From Candidatus Nitrosopumilus sp. (GTDB lineage: Archaea; Thermoproteota; Nitrososphaeria; Nitrososphaerales; Nitrosopumilaceae), in NCBI GenBank assembly GCA_029864335.1, contig JAOTTS010000008.1:19834-83833 (forward strand): 64,000 bases of DNA. Direction: 5' to 3'. The notes beneath the pieces are model-generated. The model was given only the letters and a program-made list of their open reading frames with translations, searched no databases and had not been told where the DNA came from. Position 1 is the first letter of the stretch; each line of letters opens with the position of its first letter. Shown piece after piece: positions 8,491 through 18,087 of this stretch. Both the position numbers and the translations under genes were made by a program.

Positions 8491-9963
8491 TTACAATTTT
8501 TGTAAATAATCTAAAATTAATCTTACACCAAAACCTGTTGCTCCTTTTGGGTTGTATGATTTTTCTTTAGTAGCTGTCTGAGTCCATGCAACTCCTGCAA
8601 TGTCAAAGTGTATCCACGGTGTATCATTAATTGCATTTCTCAAAAATGCTGCAGCCGTGATAGTCCCTGCGGCTCTTCCTATGCCTACATTTTTCATATC
8701 TGCAACATCCGATTTTATCATGTTCATATAGTCTTGATTGAGTGGAAGTTTCCAAACTTCCTCGCTTGTATTCTTAGATGCATCATTGATCTTCTTTGTT
8801 AGCTTTTCATTGTTTGATACTATTGCTGCAACATTTGTTCCTAATGCTACAATACATGCACCTGTAAGAGTTGCAAAATCAATTATTACCTTTGGTGAAT
8901 ATTGTTTTTCTCCATATGATAACGCATCAGCTAAAATCAATCTACCCTCTGCATCTGTATTAAGTATCTCTGCAGTTTTTCCACCATACAATTTTATGAT
9001 GTCTCCCGGTCTATATGATTCTCCACCAGGCATATTTTCAACTGAAGGAATAATTCCTACAACATTGATTGATAATTTTAATTCTGAAACTGCTTTCATT
9101 ATGCCTAGAACTGTACATCCACCACATTTGTCAAATTTCATTTCATCCATTTTATCTCCAGGTTTCAATGAAATTCCACCTGTGTCAAATGTCACAGCTT
9201 TGCCAACTAGAACAACAGGTTTTTCATTTCTTGGTCCATTATTGTGTTCTAAAACAATTAGTTTAGGTTCATTTTTACTTCCTTGTCCTACTGCTGAAAT
9301 TCCACCAAAACCTTTCTTTTTTAATTCAAGTTTCGAAATTATATGGCATTTCATTTTATTCTTTTTTGCAATCATTTTTGCAAAATTTGCTAAAGTAGTT
9401 GGAGTACATTCGTTTGGAGGTAAATTTGCAATACTTTTTGTAAAAATTGCCCCATCTGCAATAATTTCAGAAATTCTGATGGCCTTTGAAATGTTGTTTG
9501 ATTTAGAAACAATGATTGTAAGATCTGGGGTCTTTTCTGCTTTTTCTGCCTTGAATTTATCAAATTTGTATAGAGCCATTTTGGATCCTTCCACAATCTG
9601 AGAAATCGATGAAATTGATTCACTTACAAAATTTGGAGGGGAAATTATTGAAAATTCTTTCAACTTTAACTCTCGTGCTTTTTGTGCAATTTTCCCTGAA
9701 ACATATCGTATGGTATCATTTGTCAAATCTTCTTTTTTTCCTAATCCTGCAAGAAGAATTCTGTGGGCATATTTGTCTCCTGGAGATGGAATTATGGTCA
9801 ATTTTCCTAACTTTCCATCCATATCTTTTAGAGATTGATTAATTGATGATGCTGTTTTTTTATCTATTTTTGTTAATCCTAAGACTTTGTTTGAATTTTC
9901 TAAGACAAATCCGCAAAGAAGTTCTGCTTTCTTTTTTATAGAACTTTCAGTTTTTATTTTCAT
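8491..9963 (-). CDS. pepA: Leucyl aminopeptidase, M17 family
   Basis: Removes N-terminal residues from peptides in the cytoplasm using two metal ions. At 490 residues it has the usual length. The catalytic domain shows VGKAVTFDTGGISLKPGDKM (metal lysine and aspartate) and the signature NTDAEGRLILADALSYG. The N-terminal macro-like domain is present. It ends convergently beside the zinc-finger miniprotein and is followed upstream by a DCC-family gene on the same strand. Confidence 0.94.
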   Translation of the reverse strand: MKIKTESSIKKKAELLCGFVLENSNKVLGLTKIDKKTASSINQSLKDMDGKLGKLTIIPSPGDKYAHRILLAGLGKKEDLTNDTIRYVSGKIAQKARELKLKEFSIISPPNFVSESISSISQIVEGSKMALYKFDKFKAEKAEKTPDLTIIVSKSNNISKAIRISEIIADGAIFTKSIANLPPNECTPTTLANFAKMIAKKNKMKCHIISKLELKKKGFGGISAVGQGSKNEPKLIVLEHNNGPRNEKPVVLVGKAVTFDTGGISLKPGDKMDEMKFDKCGGCTVLGIMKAVSELKLSINVVGIIPSVENMPGGESYRPGDIIKLYGGKTAEILNTDAEGRLILADALSYGEKQYSPKVIIDFATLTGACIVALGTNVAAIVSNNEKLTKKINDASKNTSEEVWKLPLNQDYMNMIKSDVADMKNVGIGRAAGTITAAAFLRNAINDTPWIHFDIAGVAWTQTATKEKSYNPKGATGFGVRLILDYLQKL

Positions 9964-9999
9964 TGTAATTGATAGTTTTTGAAGTATTATTTAGATTTA

Positions 10000-10377
10000 C
10001 TAGAAATCAATTTTTTTGCTATTAGTTAGCAAACTAGATGATCTGGCAAAAACTGCTTTGACCGTTTTGCAGTCTTGTTCACACTTATCATCAATTTTAA
10101 TTGAAATCGATTTTTTTGTTCTTTTAGAAAAAAATGATTTGAATAATGGTACTAATGCCGCTCTTCCTCCATATGCTCTTTTTGTATCAATAAACCAAAA
10201 CATATCCAATGCAGACTCGTCTAAAATGTCGTCTCTTATCTTTTTTCCAAAGTTTGAATAATGACCCACCATTGTAATTTTTCCTCTTGTAAAAAATTCA
10301 ATAATTTTTGCAAATTTTATACACAAGTAACATTGATTATCAAAAACTATGATTGGTGCGTTTTCTTTAATTTCCAT
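10000..10377 (-). CDS. DCC-family (DUF393) thiol protein
   Basis: A 125-residue protein with the family-defining start PIIVFDNQCYLCIKFA: a strand, Asp, then Cys-x2-Cys in a thioredoxin-like position. The central FWFIDTKRAYGGRAALVPLF and the C-terminal CEQDC are also present. DCC proteins are thought to be thiol-disulfide oxidoreductases, but the substrate is unknown. It is divergent from the transketolase operon. Confidence 0.72.
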   Translation of the reverse strand: MEIKENAPIIVFDNQCYLCIKFAKIIEFFTRGKITMVGHYSNFGKKIRDDILDESALDMFWFIDTKRAYGGRAALVPLFKSFFSKRTKKSISIKIDDKCEQDCKTVKAVFARSSSLLTNSKKIDF

Positions 10378-10453
10378 ATAATTACATTATCCCGATCAAA
10401 TTAAAATATTGCAGACGTAGATTTTTATTCAATTCACAAAGATAATATTCGAG

Positions 10454-12121
10454 ATGAGACTCAATTATTATCAAATTAAGAAAAACATTCTAAGAGCCAG
10501 AAAATTAGTGGTAAAGGCAACTACTCTTGCTGGTTCTGGCCATCCTGGGGGTTCCTTCTCTATGGCAGAAATTTTAGGGTGTTTATTTAGCAAACATCTA
10601 AAATTTGATCCTCAAAACCCTCAATGGGAAGACAGAGATCGTTTAGTTTTATCTAAAGGACATGCTGCTCCTGGCTTATTTTCAAACATGGCAGTTGTAG
10701 GATATTTTCAAGAATCTGAACTTGATACTCTACGAAAATTTGGTAGTAGATTACAGGGACATCCTGATCTAAAATGTCCTGGTGTGGAATTTTGTGGCGG
10801 TTCTTTAGGTACGGGATTATCTTATTCTGTTGGGATTGCACTTGCTGCAAAACTTGATTCCAAAGACTACCATGTTTATACAATTATTGGTGATGGCGAA
10901 TCAGATGAGGGTCAAATTTGGGAGGCCGCGATGACTGCTGCAAAATACAAGGTCGACAATCTTACTGCTTTTCTTGATAGAAACTTCATTCAGCAAGATT
11001 CCTATACTGAACAAGTAATGCCGCTGGATGAAAAATTAGAAGGTGATGATATTTCTGAAATGTGGAAAGATGCATCTCGTTGGAAAACAGGTGATAAATG
11101 GAGATCCTTTGGTTGGAATGTCATTGAAATTGCTGGACATAGAGTTGAACAAATTGATGCAGCCATTACAAAAGCAAATACAACAAAAGGAGTACCTACT
11201 ATGATCATATCTAGAACAGTTAAGGGTAAATCCATAGAACATATGGAGGATAATCCAGAATGGCATGGAAAAGCTCCTGACTCTGATGTGGTCCCAATAA
11301 TTAATCTTGAATTGGATTCACAATTTATGATTGCCCCATCAATTATTGCAGGAGATATGACACATCTGGAAAATGAAATTAAAAGATGTATTTCTGGCAG
11401 AGCTAATTACATTCATCTTGATGTAATGGATGGTCAATTTGTTCCAAACAAAACTTTTGATCATACTAAAATCAAAGAACTAAGGCCTCTAACTATAATT
11501 CCATTTGATTCACACCTGATGATAAATGAACCTGTAAAACATGTTAGAGATTACATTGATGCAGGTAGTGATATTATTACAGTTCATGCTGAAGTAACTG
11601 ATGAATTCAGTTTTGGAGAAATTCATGACTTACTCAAACAAAATCAAGTTAGTGTTGGATTTGCAATAAATCCTGATACTGAATTGCCTGAATGGTCTTA
11701 CAAATTCTTACCTACCATTGATCAACTTATTGTTATGTCTGTAGTACCTGGAAAATCTGGTCAAAAATACATTGAAGGAACACACGCAAAGATGGCCAGA
11801 TTAAATTCTGTCCTAAAAGAGCACCATTTTTCAGGCTATATTGAGGCTGACGGTGGAGTAAATCTAGAAAATATTGGTTCCATATTTGCTGATGGTGCAA
11901 GAGTCTTTGTTGGAGGCGGTGCTATTATTGGACAGCAAGATGTCCGAATAGCTATTAGGGATTTCAGAGATATGGTTTTAAAATCCAGGAGACGTATTTT
12001 ACTTGATAAAGCCTACGAGATCGGTGGAATCGATTTGGTGAACAAATGGATTGGTCTACATGTTGTAGGTGAAAAGCAAGAACAAATTAAAAAAATTGCA
12101 CAAGAGGCAGGATACATTTGA
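10454..12121 (+). CDS. Fusion: transketolase N-terminal subunit + ribulose-phosphate 3-epimerase
   Basis: A 555-residue two-enzyme protein. Residues 1-290 are the thiamine-diphosphate-binding half of transketolase (AGSGHPGGSFSMAEIL, LSKGHAAPGLF, IIGDGESDEGQIWEA, DRNFIQQD). From Met292 (codon at 11327) begins a complete epimerase: IAPSIIAGDM, HLDVMDGQFVPNKTF, PFDSHLMI, EADGGV and GGGAII. About 50 residues of unassigned sequence follow. The fusion joins two successive steps of the non-oxidative pentose-phosphate pathway. The partner half of transketolase follows with a few-base overlap. A separate epimerase could in principle start at the internal ATG, but I see no promoter evidence for it. Confidence 0.93.
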   Translation: MRLNYYQIKKNILRARKLVVKATTLAGSGHPGGSFSMAEILGCLFSKHLKFDPQNPQWEDRDRLVLSKGHAAPGLFSNMAVVGYFQESELDTLRKFGSRLQGHPDLKCPGVEFCGGSLGTGLSYSVGIALAAKLDSKDYHVYTIIGDGESDEGQIWEAAMTAAKYKVDNLTAFLDRNFIQQDSYTEQVMPLDEKLEGDDISEMWKDASRWKTGDKWRSFGWNVIEIAGHRVEQIDAAITKANTTKGVPTMIISRTVKGKSIEHMEDNPEWHGKAPDSDVVPIINLELDSQFMIAPSIIAGDMTHLENEIKRCISGRANYIHLDVMDGQFVPNKTFDHTKIKELRPLTIIPFDSHLMINEPVKHVRDYIDAGSDIITVHAEVTDEFSFGEIHDLLKQNQVSVGFAINPDTELPEWSYKFLPTIDQLIVMSVVPGKSGQKYIEGTHAKMARLNSVLKEHHFSGYIEADGGVNLENIGSIFADGARVFVGGGAIIGQQDVRIAIRDFRDMVLKSRRRILLDKAYEIGGIDLVNKWIGLHVVGEKQEQIKKIAQEAGYI

Positions 12122-13092
12122 ACGAACCAATTATGACTGACATGCGTTCAGAATATTCAAAATCTTTGATTCAAGTTGGAAAAGAAAATCTGAATGTTGT
12201 TGTTTTAGGTGCAGATACAACTAATTCATTAAAAACTTCTGCCTTTGGAAAAGAATTCCCTGATAGATTTTTTAATGTAGGTATTGCTGAAGCAAATCTT
12301 GTTACAATTTCTGCTGGATTAGCTTTTTCTGGAAAAATTCCATTTGCTAGTACTTATGCAATATTTTTACCAGGAAGGGCAGTTGATCAAATACGAAATA
12401 ATATTGCATATCCTTCACCATCTAACAAAAAAGGCCTAAATGTTAAATTAATTTCATCTCATGGAGGTTTAACTGTTGGACCTGATGGTGGCTCTCATCA
12501 ACAAATTGAAGATATTGCAATAATGAGAGTAATACCAAATTTTAGAGTTTTCATTCCATCTGACACTGTTGCAGTTTCTAAACTAACTCAATTAATGGCA
12601 AAAGAATATGGCCCATTTTACATGAGAATGGCAAGATCAAAAACTCCTTTAATTCATTCTGAATCCCAAGATTTTCAAATTGGAAAAGGAATCACTCTGA
12701 GAGATGGATCTGATTGTACCATTGTAGCATGTGGTATTACTGTTAGAATGGCTTTAGAGGCGGCTGAATCATTGCAACTAGAAGGTATATCTTGTAGAGT
12801 TTTAGACATGTTTTCAATAAAACCTATTGACAATGAAATTTTAGAAAAAGCAGCTAGGGAGACAGGTTGTATTGTAACTGCTGAAGAACACAATATTATT
12901 GGCGGAATGGGTTCTGCAGTTGCAGAATCTGTTTCTGAATCTTATCCTGTTCCGATAAAGAGAATTGGTGCTCAAGACATGTTTGGGGAATCTGCTAGGG
13001 ATAATGAGGTTCCTTTACTCTTGGAAAAACATGGAATAACATCTTTTAATATAGCAAAACAAGTCAAAGAAATTAGGAGCAAAAAATTATGA
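12118..13092 (+). CDS. Transketolase C-terminal subunit
   Basis: A 324-residue pyrimidine-binding plus C-terminal domain of a split transketolase: FFNVGIAEANLVTISAGLAF (with the catalytic Glu), SSHGGLTVGPDGGSHQ, FYMRMARSK and TAEEHNIIGGMGSAVAE. It completes the enzyme begun by the upstream fusion gene. The frame allows TTG at 12118, overlapping the upstream TGA; ATG at 12133 (MTDMRSEYSK) is an equally good start. It overlaps the transaldolase start (ATGA at 13089), so the three genes form one operon. Confidence 0.93.
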   Translation: MNEPIMTDMRSEYSKSLIQVGKENLNVVVLGADTTNSLKTSAFGKEFPDRFFNVGIAEANLVTISAGLAFSGKIPFASTYAIFLPGRAVDQIRNNIAYPSPSNKKGLNVKLISSHGGLTVGPDGGSHQQIEDIAIMRVIPNFRVFIPSDTVAVSKLTQLMAKEYGPFYMRMARSKTPLIHSESQDFQIGKGITLRDGSDCTIVACGITVRMALEAAESLQLEGISCRVLDMFSIKPIDNEILEKAARETGCIVTAEEHNIIGGMGSAVAESVSESYPVPIKRIGAQDMFGESARDNEVPLLLEKHGITSFNIAKQVKEIRSKKL

Positions 13093-13754
13093 AAATTTTT
13101 CTCGATACTGCTAATCTGGATTCAATTAAAAAATTCAATGACATGGGATTACTGGATGGAATCACCACTAATCCTTCTCTAATGTCAAAGGAAGGTGGAA
13201 ATCCAAAAGATGCAATGGAGGAAATTACAAAAATTATCAAGGGTGATGTAAGTTTAGAAGTTGTCAGTACTGAGTATTCTGGAATGATTGAAGAAGGTAA
13301 ACGACTTCGCGAATACGGAGACAATGTTGTAGTTAAAGTTCCAATGACTCCTGATGGACTAAAAGCATCCAAGTCACTTTCATCTGAAGGAATTCCTGTT
13401 AATGTTACGTTGATTTTTTCTGCAAATCAGGCTTTACTTGCAGCAAAATCTGGTGCAAAATATGTTAGTCCATTCATTGGAAGATTGGATGATATTGGTC
13501 AGGATGGCATGCATCTAATTAAAGAAATTAAAGAAATCTTTTCTAATTATAATTTTGAAACTCAGATACTTGTTGCAAGTGTTCGTCATCCAGTACATGT
13601 AGTAGATGCTGCAAAAATTGGAGCAGATGTAGTAACATTGCCTCCTGCAGTACTAGATAAGATGTTGCAACATCCATTGACAAAAATTGGTTTGGAAAAC
13701 TTTCTTTCAGATTGGGAAAAACTTAAATCTGAAAATCCTGACATTAAAATCTAA
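13089..13754 (+). CDS. tal: Transaldolase (TalC/MipB type)
   Basis: A 221-residue Schiff-base aldolase of the short transaldolase class. It has MKIFLDTANLDSIKKF, the DGITTNPSLM motif, VVKVPMTPDG with the Schiff-base lysine, and VSPFIGRLDDIG. It transfers dihydroxyacetone units in the non-oxidative pentose-phosphate pathway; some relatives act as fructose-6-phosphate aldolases. It is the last gene of the transketolase operon and overlaps its predecessor by 4 bp. Confidence 0.92.
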   Translation: MKIFLDTANLDSIKKFNDMGLLDGITTNPSLMSKEGGNPKDAMEEITKIIKGDVSLEVVSTEYSGMIEEGKRLREYGDNVVVKVPMTPDGLKASKSLSSEGIPVNVTLIFSANQALLAAKSGAKYVSPFIGRLDDIGQDGMHLIKEIKEIFSNYNFETQILVASVRHPVHVVDAAKIGADVVTLPPAVLDKMLQHPLTKIGLENFLSDWEKLKSENPDIKI

Positions 13755-13810
13755 TAAAATTAGATTACAGCATCTAAGAAAAAATCTAAAAATGAAAAAT
13801 TGAGGCTTTA

Positions 13811-14083
13811 TTATTCTGAACCTTTATTTTTACTCTTTCTTGAACCAGTTCCTCTACCTGTGACTCTAGTTCTGCCTTCGGTTGATGGTCTTGCTTTTGG
13901 ATCAGGCATGTCTCCTAGTCTTCTTGAACCAGTTCCTCTACCTGTATGGACCATTTCGTTTGCTGATGCTTTTTTCTTTGCTTCTTGAATTTTTCTAAAT
14001 TCGTCACCTGACCATTTTGTAAGATCTTCATCAACTTCAATCCATCCTGTACCTCTTCCTGTATGTAGTCTGATTTTAGCCAT
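13811..14083 (-). CDS. Small basic protein with three TGRGTG repeats
   Basis: A 90-residue protein whose notable feature is a motif repeated three times: HTGRGTGWIEV near the N-terminus, HTGRGTGSRRLG in the middle and VTGRGTGSRKS at the C-terminus. Acidic and Lys-rich spacers separate them. It is very basic at the C-terminus and has no membrane segment. The Gly/Arg-rich repeats could contact nucleic acid, but that is a guess. It is convergent with the transaldolase operon. I do not recognise a family. Confidence 0.65.
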   Translation of the reverse strand: MAKIRLHTGRGTGWIEVDEDLTKWSGDEFRKIQEAKKKASANEMVHTGRGTGSRRLGDMPDPKARPSTEGRTRVTGRGTGSRKSKNKGSE

Positions 14084-14218
14084 AATTCAATTTAAAATAT
14101 CTCGTATTTATCTAAGCTTATTAATCCAAATATGAAAATTTTTCATTATAGATTGATATTTTTCTAAAAAGTTCCATACTTTTTCGAATAGAATATTATG
14201 GTACATAGAACATAACTT

Positions 14219-15012
14219 TTGTTGATTACAAAAAGAATTCTATATTTTATAATTCCTGTATTTGCATTTGTAGTAATTTTGTCTAATGCTTTTTTTGGAC
14301 ATTTGATTTATGATACTCCTTATGATCAAGACATTAACAAATATTCAATCTATGTCCATTTGTAAGAAGATTGGAATAGTTATCCTGGAAATATTCTCTT
14401 TGATGTTACCAATGTTTGATCCAATTCAAATATTAATCAAAAAAACTATTCCACTGATCCTTCAGATGTCTCTTCTCTAACACAATATAATTTCAATGAA
14501 TTACAAAACCAACATGAAAAATCCTATGTTGAACTAAAACATGAATTTAGTAATTGTGAATCAAATTGGAAACCTATGCTCTATAGATATGCTATTGATT
14601 TTATTCGTAATAAAATTCAATTTGCTCTAGGAAATCAACTAAATGATGATCCATACATCTCAATTTTACCTAACGTTTCACTTGAAAATCAAATAGAATC
14701 TTCCTCTTACGTTCAATTTATCCTTATTTGTACTAGTAAAGAATCCCATCTTATGAATATTCTATATCTACTAATGATCAAAATCTTTGGTTTGATGTTT
14801 ACTTTGTACCTTCTGAAGAACAACTTACTAATTATCTAAATTCTGAAAATTTTGATTATTATCTTGATGAAGGATGTTATGCAAATTTTCATCAAAGTTT
14901 TAGTGGCGTTTGTGAAAATGTTGGAAAGGATTCTGGCCTTTTAGTAATCATTCCTGATATTTTGAATCAATCTTTAACTAAGGTTAAGGTAAATCTACAT
15001 GAAAAAATCTAA
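14219..15012 (+). pseudogene. Decayed secreted/membrane-anchored protein gene
   Basis: Starting at TTG 14219 a signal-anchor-like segment (RILYFIIPVFAFVVILSNAF) opens a frame interrupted by TAA at 14363-14365 and TGA at 14417-14419. The frame then stays open for about 110 codons and shifts near 14743-14747. The shifted frame continues with DQNLWFDVYFVPSEEQL and a Cys-containing stretch to TAA at 15010-15012. Frame continuity, protein-like composition and matching ends point to one gene of about 265 residues broken by two stops and one frameshift. The original function is unknown. Shorter open frames inside it are fragments. Confidence 0.65.
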
Positions 15013-15023
15013 AATGATTTATT

Positions 15024-16061
15024 TTAACTACTTATCCAACCTAACTTTCTAAAATATACAAACATTAGAAATGCTGGAATTGCTGAAGCAAGTATGACAA
15101 CTATGAATGTCGTAAAAGGACCTAGAAACATTAGATTATCTCCAATTCCACCTGGCAAGTTCACGTTCATTCCATAAAATGTGCCAATTACTGTTGCTGG
15201 AATCGCTAACGTAAAGATTATTGTTAACATTCCTAATACTTTGTTTGTTTTTTCAGTGCTTAACACAAAGTCGGTATCTTTATAAATTTCCATAGTTTCT
15301 CTTGATTCTTCTAATGTTTCAATTACCTTGTCTATGTGATCAATTACATCATCAAAATACAATGTAAGTTCCTCAAGCTCCCTGTCTGAGAATCTGTCAA
15401 TATTCTTTGCAATTTCTAATACAAATTTCTTTAATGGATTAGCTATTCTTCTCAACCTGTTAATTTCTCTTCTTAATAATGAAATACTTCTTGCTACAGA
15501 TTTCCTTTCATCAAATACTCTGTCTTCCATCTCATCTAGATTTGCAATAATTTTTCTAGATGTATGTAAAAGATCATCTACTAATACATCTATTATTTCA
15601 TGAAGTAAATGTCCTGGAGACTTTCCTAAAAGTCTCTTTTTTCTTTCTTGATCTGTATCACTAATACATAATTCAACTAATTCAACTAGTGGATTTAGAT
15701 CTCCTTGATGTATAGTGATTAGAAAGTTTTTACCTACAAAAATAGATAATTGACTGTTTTTAGATATTCCTACTTTTTGTGAAAGTGGTGGAAAATGTAA
15801 AATTACAAAGAAATGTTCATCATAACTGTCTAGTTTTGGAAGTTCAAATTTTGTCAAACAGTCTTCCACATTAAGCGTATTTAGATTGTAATCTTTTGCA
15901 ATTTGTTCCATATGTCCTCTATCGGGATTCTGAAGATCTAACCAAGTAAATTTTCCTCCTTGTATTTTCTTCATTTTTCTTGTATCGAGTTTCTCTTCTT
16001 GGGAACTCTTTCCAGTTCGCAATTTTTTGGTAATGAATTCTTTTTTCAAGTTGAAAAACAC
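15024..16061 (-). CDS. CorA-family magnesium/divalent cation transporter
   Basis: A 345-residue protein with the long cytoplasmic N-terminal domain and two C-terminal helices of CorA. The signature FYGMNVNLP (GMN motif) ends the first helix, and the protein finishes FVYFRKLGWISS. The helix before it is the usual long stalk rich in charged residues. CorA pentamers import Mg2+ (sometimes Co2+/Ni2+). It is transcribed toward the upstream pseudogene. Confidence 0.9.
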   Translation of the reverse strand: MFFNLKKEFITKKLRTGKSSQEEKLDTRKMKKIQGGKFTWLDLQNPDRGHMEQIAKDYNLNTLNVEDCLTKFELPKLDSYDEHFFVILHFPPLSQKVGISKNSQLSIFVGKNFLITIHQGDLNPLVELVELCISDTDQERKKRLLGKSPGHLLHEIIDVLVDDLLHTSRKIIANLDEMEDRVFDERKSVARSISLLRREINRLRRIANPLKKFVLEIAKNIDRFSDRELEELTLYFDDVIDHIDKVIETLEESRETMEIYKDTDFVLSTEKTNKVLGMLTIIFTLAIPATVIGTFYGMNVNLPGGIGDNLMFLGPFTTFIVVILASAIPAFLMFVYFRKLGWISS

Positions 16062-16151
16062 CCTAATACAACAAATTTAAAGCGATCGTCTTTATTTTGT
16101 TGAAAAACTATCGTTTAACTGCAAAATAAGAAATGTTTTGAAATTGAGCCT

Positions 16152-16232
16152 CTACTTGAATGGAAGTAAATAGTTCATTCCAACATATGTTAATCCAATT
16201 GCTATTGCCATTGCTATCCACCATAATCTCAT
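16152..16232 (-). CDS. Possible 26-residue single-helix membrane peptide
   Basis: A minus-strand frame from ATG (16230-16232) to TAG (16152-16154) encodes MRLWWIAMAIAIGLTYVGMN plus YLLPFK, a clean membrane helix with a basic tip at each end. It lies in the gap between corA and tRNA-His. Short length makes chance likely, so the call is tentative. Confidence 0.35.
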   Translation of the reverse strand: MRLWWIAMAIAIGLTYVGMNYLLPFK

Positions 16233-16320
16233 ATTACAAATTCTACCTAGTCAATAATAAATCTACAGTCTAATTACCAGCTAAAAGATTATTACAGGAT
16301 AAACAAAATTTCTTCCTTGT

Positions 16321-16393
16321 GGCCTTCGTAGTACAGTGGTTAGTATAGAGGATTGTGGATCCTCGGACAGGAGTTCGATTCCCCTCGAGGGCC
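16321..16393 (+). tRNA. tRNA-His (GTG)
   Basis: A cloverleaf with anticodon GTG (loop TTGTGGA) between paired arms. Taking G16321 as the encoded G-1, the acceptor GCCTTCG pairs over 7 bp with CGAGGGC at 16386-16392 and leaves C73, the hallmark of tRNA-His. The T arm (TTCGATT loop) has one A-C mismatch. CCA is not fully encoded. A degraded integrase starts 43 bp downstream, so this tRNA is a probable past integration site. Confidence 0.9.
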
Positions 16394-16435
16394 CATACAA
16401 CTTAGTTTAAGACCCTTAATGCCGTAACACAATCC

Positions 16436-17463
16436 ATGAGCCAAAAAATGGGTTCTAAGAACACGATTGGAATTTATGACTATGATATCAGTTAAACAAC
16501 GTATTTGCTTTAATCAAAAAAGACCTCTCTGAAAACAATCTCATATTAATTCAAAAATATGATTTGGCAATGGTTAATCTTTCATTGTATAAAGCAACAA
16601 GACACAAGAATCTCAAAATGATCCTAAGCTTATCTCGATTATTGAATAAAGACTGGAATGATGTAACAAAAGATGATATCGATACACTAGTCTGGAAAAT
16701 TATGAATTAGTACAGTAATGATAATGGTCAGGAGACAAACACCACGTGGGATCACAAAAAAGTTCTAAAGTTATTTTTCAGATGGGTTAAGCTTGGTTCC
16801 AGAGATAAAAATGAAGTTGGGGATCCTCTTGAAACTAAAAATATCAAAATTATAAAAGTCAAAGACAAAATTGTTAGAGAAGATCTCTTAACTGAAGATG
16901 ATAAAACTAAACTTCTTCATACTTGTGATGAAAATACTAGAGATAGAGCATTCCTCGATTGCCATTTTGAATCTGGAACAAGACCTGGTGAGATTCTAAA
17001 TTTACAACTCAGACATGTGAAATTCAATAAATATGGTGCAGTCTTACATGTAAATGGAAAAACAGGTGCAAGACCAATTAGACTAATCAAATCTACTCCT
17101 AATTTAGCTGCATGGATGTCTGTTCATCCATTCAAAGATAATTCTTCTTCACCCTTATGGCCTAACATAAGTAACAAAAATTTCGGTGAACCATTAACTT
17201 ATGCTGGTGCAAGACAAATGCTTAATCGTAGATGTAGAAAGGCAAACATTTCAAAACATGTGAATTTGAACTTGTTTAGACATAGTGAAGCAACAGTAAC
17301 TGCAAATTTTATGACTGAAGCACAGATGCGTAAACGTCATGGATGGGCATCTAATTCTCAAATGCCTGCACGATATGTTCATCTTGTAAATGCCGATGTG
17401 GATTCAGCAATCTTTGAGCACTTGAGAATTGAACTAAAACACAAAGACTCTTTGACGGACTAA
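16436..17463 (+). pseudogene. Broken tyrosine recombinase (integrase) beside tRNA-His
   Basis: The N-terminal piece MSQKMGSKNTIGIYDYD begins at ATG 16436 and ends at TAA 16493-16495. The sequence continues in another frame (LNNVFALIKKDLSENN), is interrupted by TAG at 16708-16710, and then stays open to 17463. The catalytic domain is recognisable: FESGTRPGEILNLQLRHV (first Arg), NLFRHSEATV (HxxR), RKRHGWASNSQMPARYVHL with the terminal Tyr. The protein stops soon after the Tyr box. A GTG at 17017 gives only a C-terminal fragment. A frameshift plus a nonsense codon make this inactive. It implies an old integration at tRNA-His. Confidence 0.82.
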
Positions 17464-17529
17464 ATTATTCCCCAAAAATGGTTCAAGCCTCCATGGAATT
17501 GAACTCAAGAGTAAAAGATCTGGTTTTAA

Positions 17530-18021
17530 TTAAATTTGTAGTTCTTTTAATGCCATTCTTGCAGCAATTCTGGCAGTTTTCGATGCCATCGTAGCTTTTT
17601 GTGTTTCCTTTTCAGCAACTTTGGCAGCACGGATGGATGCTGCTATTTGAATATCGTATGTTTTTTGATATTTTTTTCCAAGTTGTGGATTTGTCATTTT
17701 CTTCGATGTAATCAAAGCTGAATTAGCTGATTTTCTTGATGCAATTGCAGCATATTTTGCATTTCTAGTATGAGTAATGGTTTTGGATGTTTCTTTTTTG
17801 ACTGCAGCCAATCTTGATCTTGCTCTAGATTCAGCCATTTTAGCTCCTTTCATCGCCTTGTCTGTGCTTGAAATCACACTTTGCATGATTTTACTTAATT
17901 CTTCAATATGTTCAGGATGGATATTTGATTTTTTTGCTAGGATTTTTTTTGATGTATTTCTAACCATTTTTGCATTATGAATTGCTCTTGCTGCATTTTC
18001 AATATGAGAATCTATGTTCAT
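17530..18021 (-). CDS. Ala/Lys-rich helical protein
   Basis: A 163-residue protein composed almost wholly of Ala, Lys, Ser, Arg and Ile. It has repeated heptad-like segments such as AARAIHNAKMVRNTSKKILA and AASIRAAKVAEKETQKATMA, so it is predicted to be entirely helical and strongly basic, with no signal or membrane helix. It lies in the degraded region behind tRNA-His. It could be a DNA-coating or structural protein of the former element. I recognise no family. Confidence 0.5.
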   Translation of the reverse strand: MNIDSHIENAARAIHNAKMVRNTSKKILAKKSNIHPEHIEELSKIMQSVISSTDKAMKGAKMAESRARSRLAAVKKETSKTITHTRNAKYAAIASRKSANSALITSKKMTNPQLGKKYQKTYDIQIAASIRAAKVAEKETQKATMASKTARIAARMALKELQI

Positions 18022-18087
18022 GTATTATTCCTTATCCTAACAATAGAATTTATGCATATATGAAATTGAATCTTGTCTGGATTTGTT

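Noticed and set aside
8738..9601. 287-codon plus-strand open frame opposite pepA
   Set aside because: It is antisense to a clear M17 aminopeptidase and has low-complexity composition typical of shadow frames.
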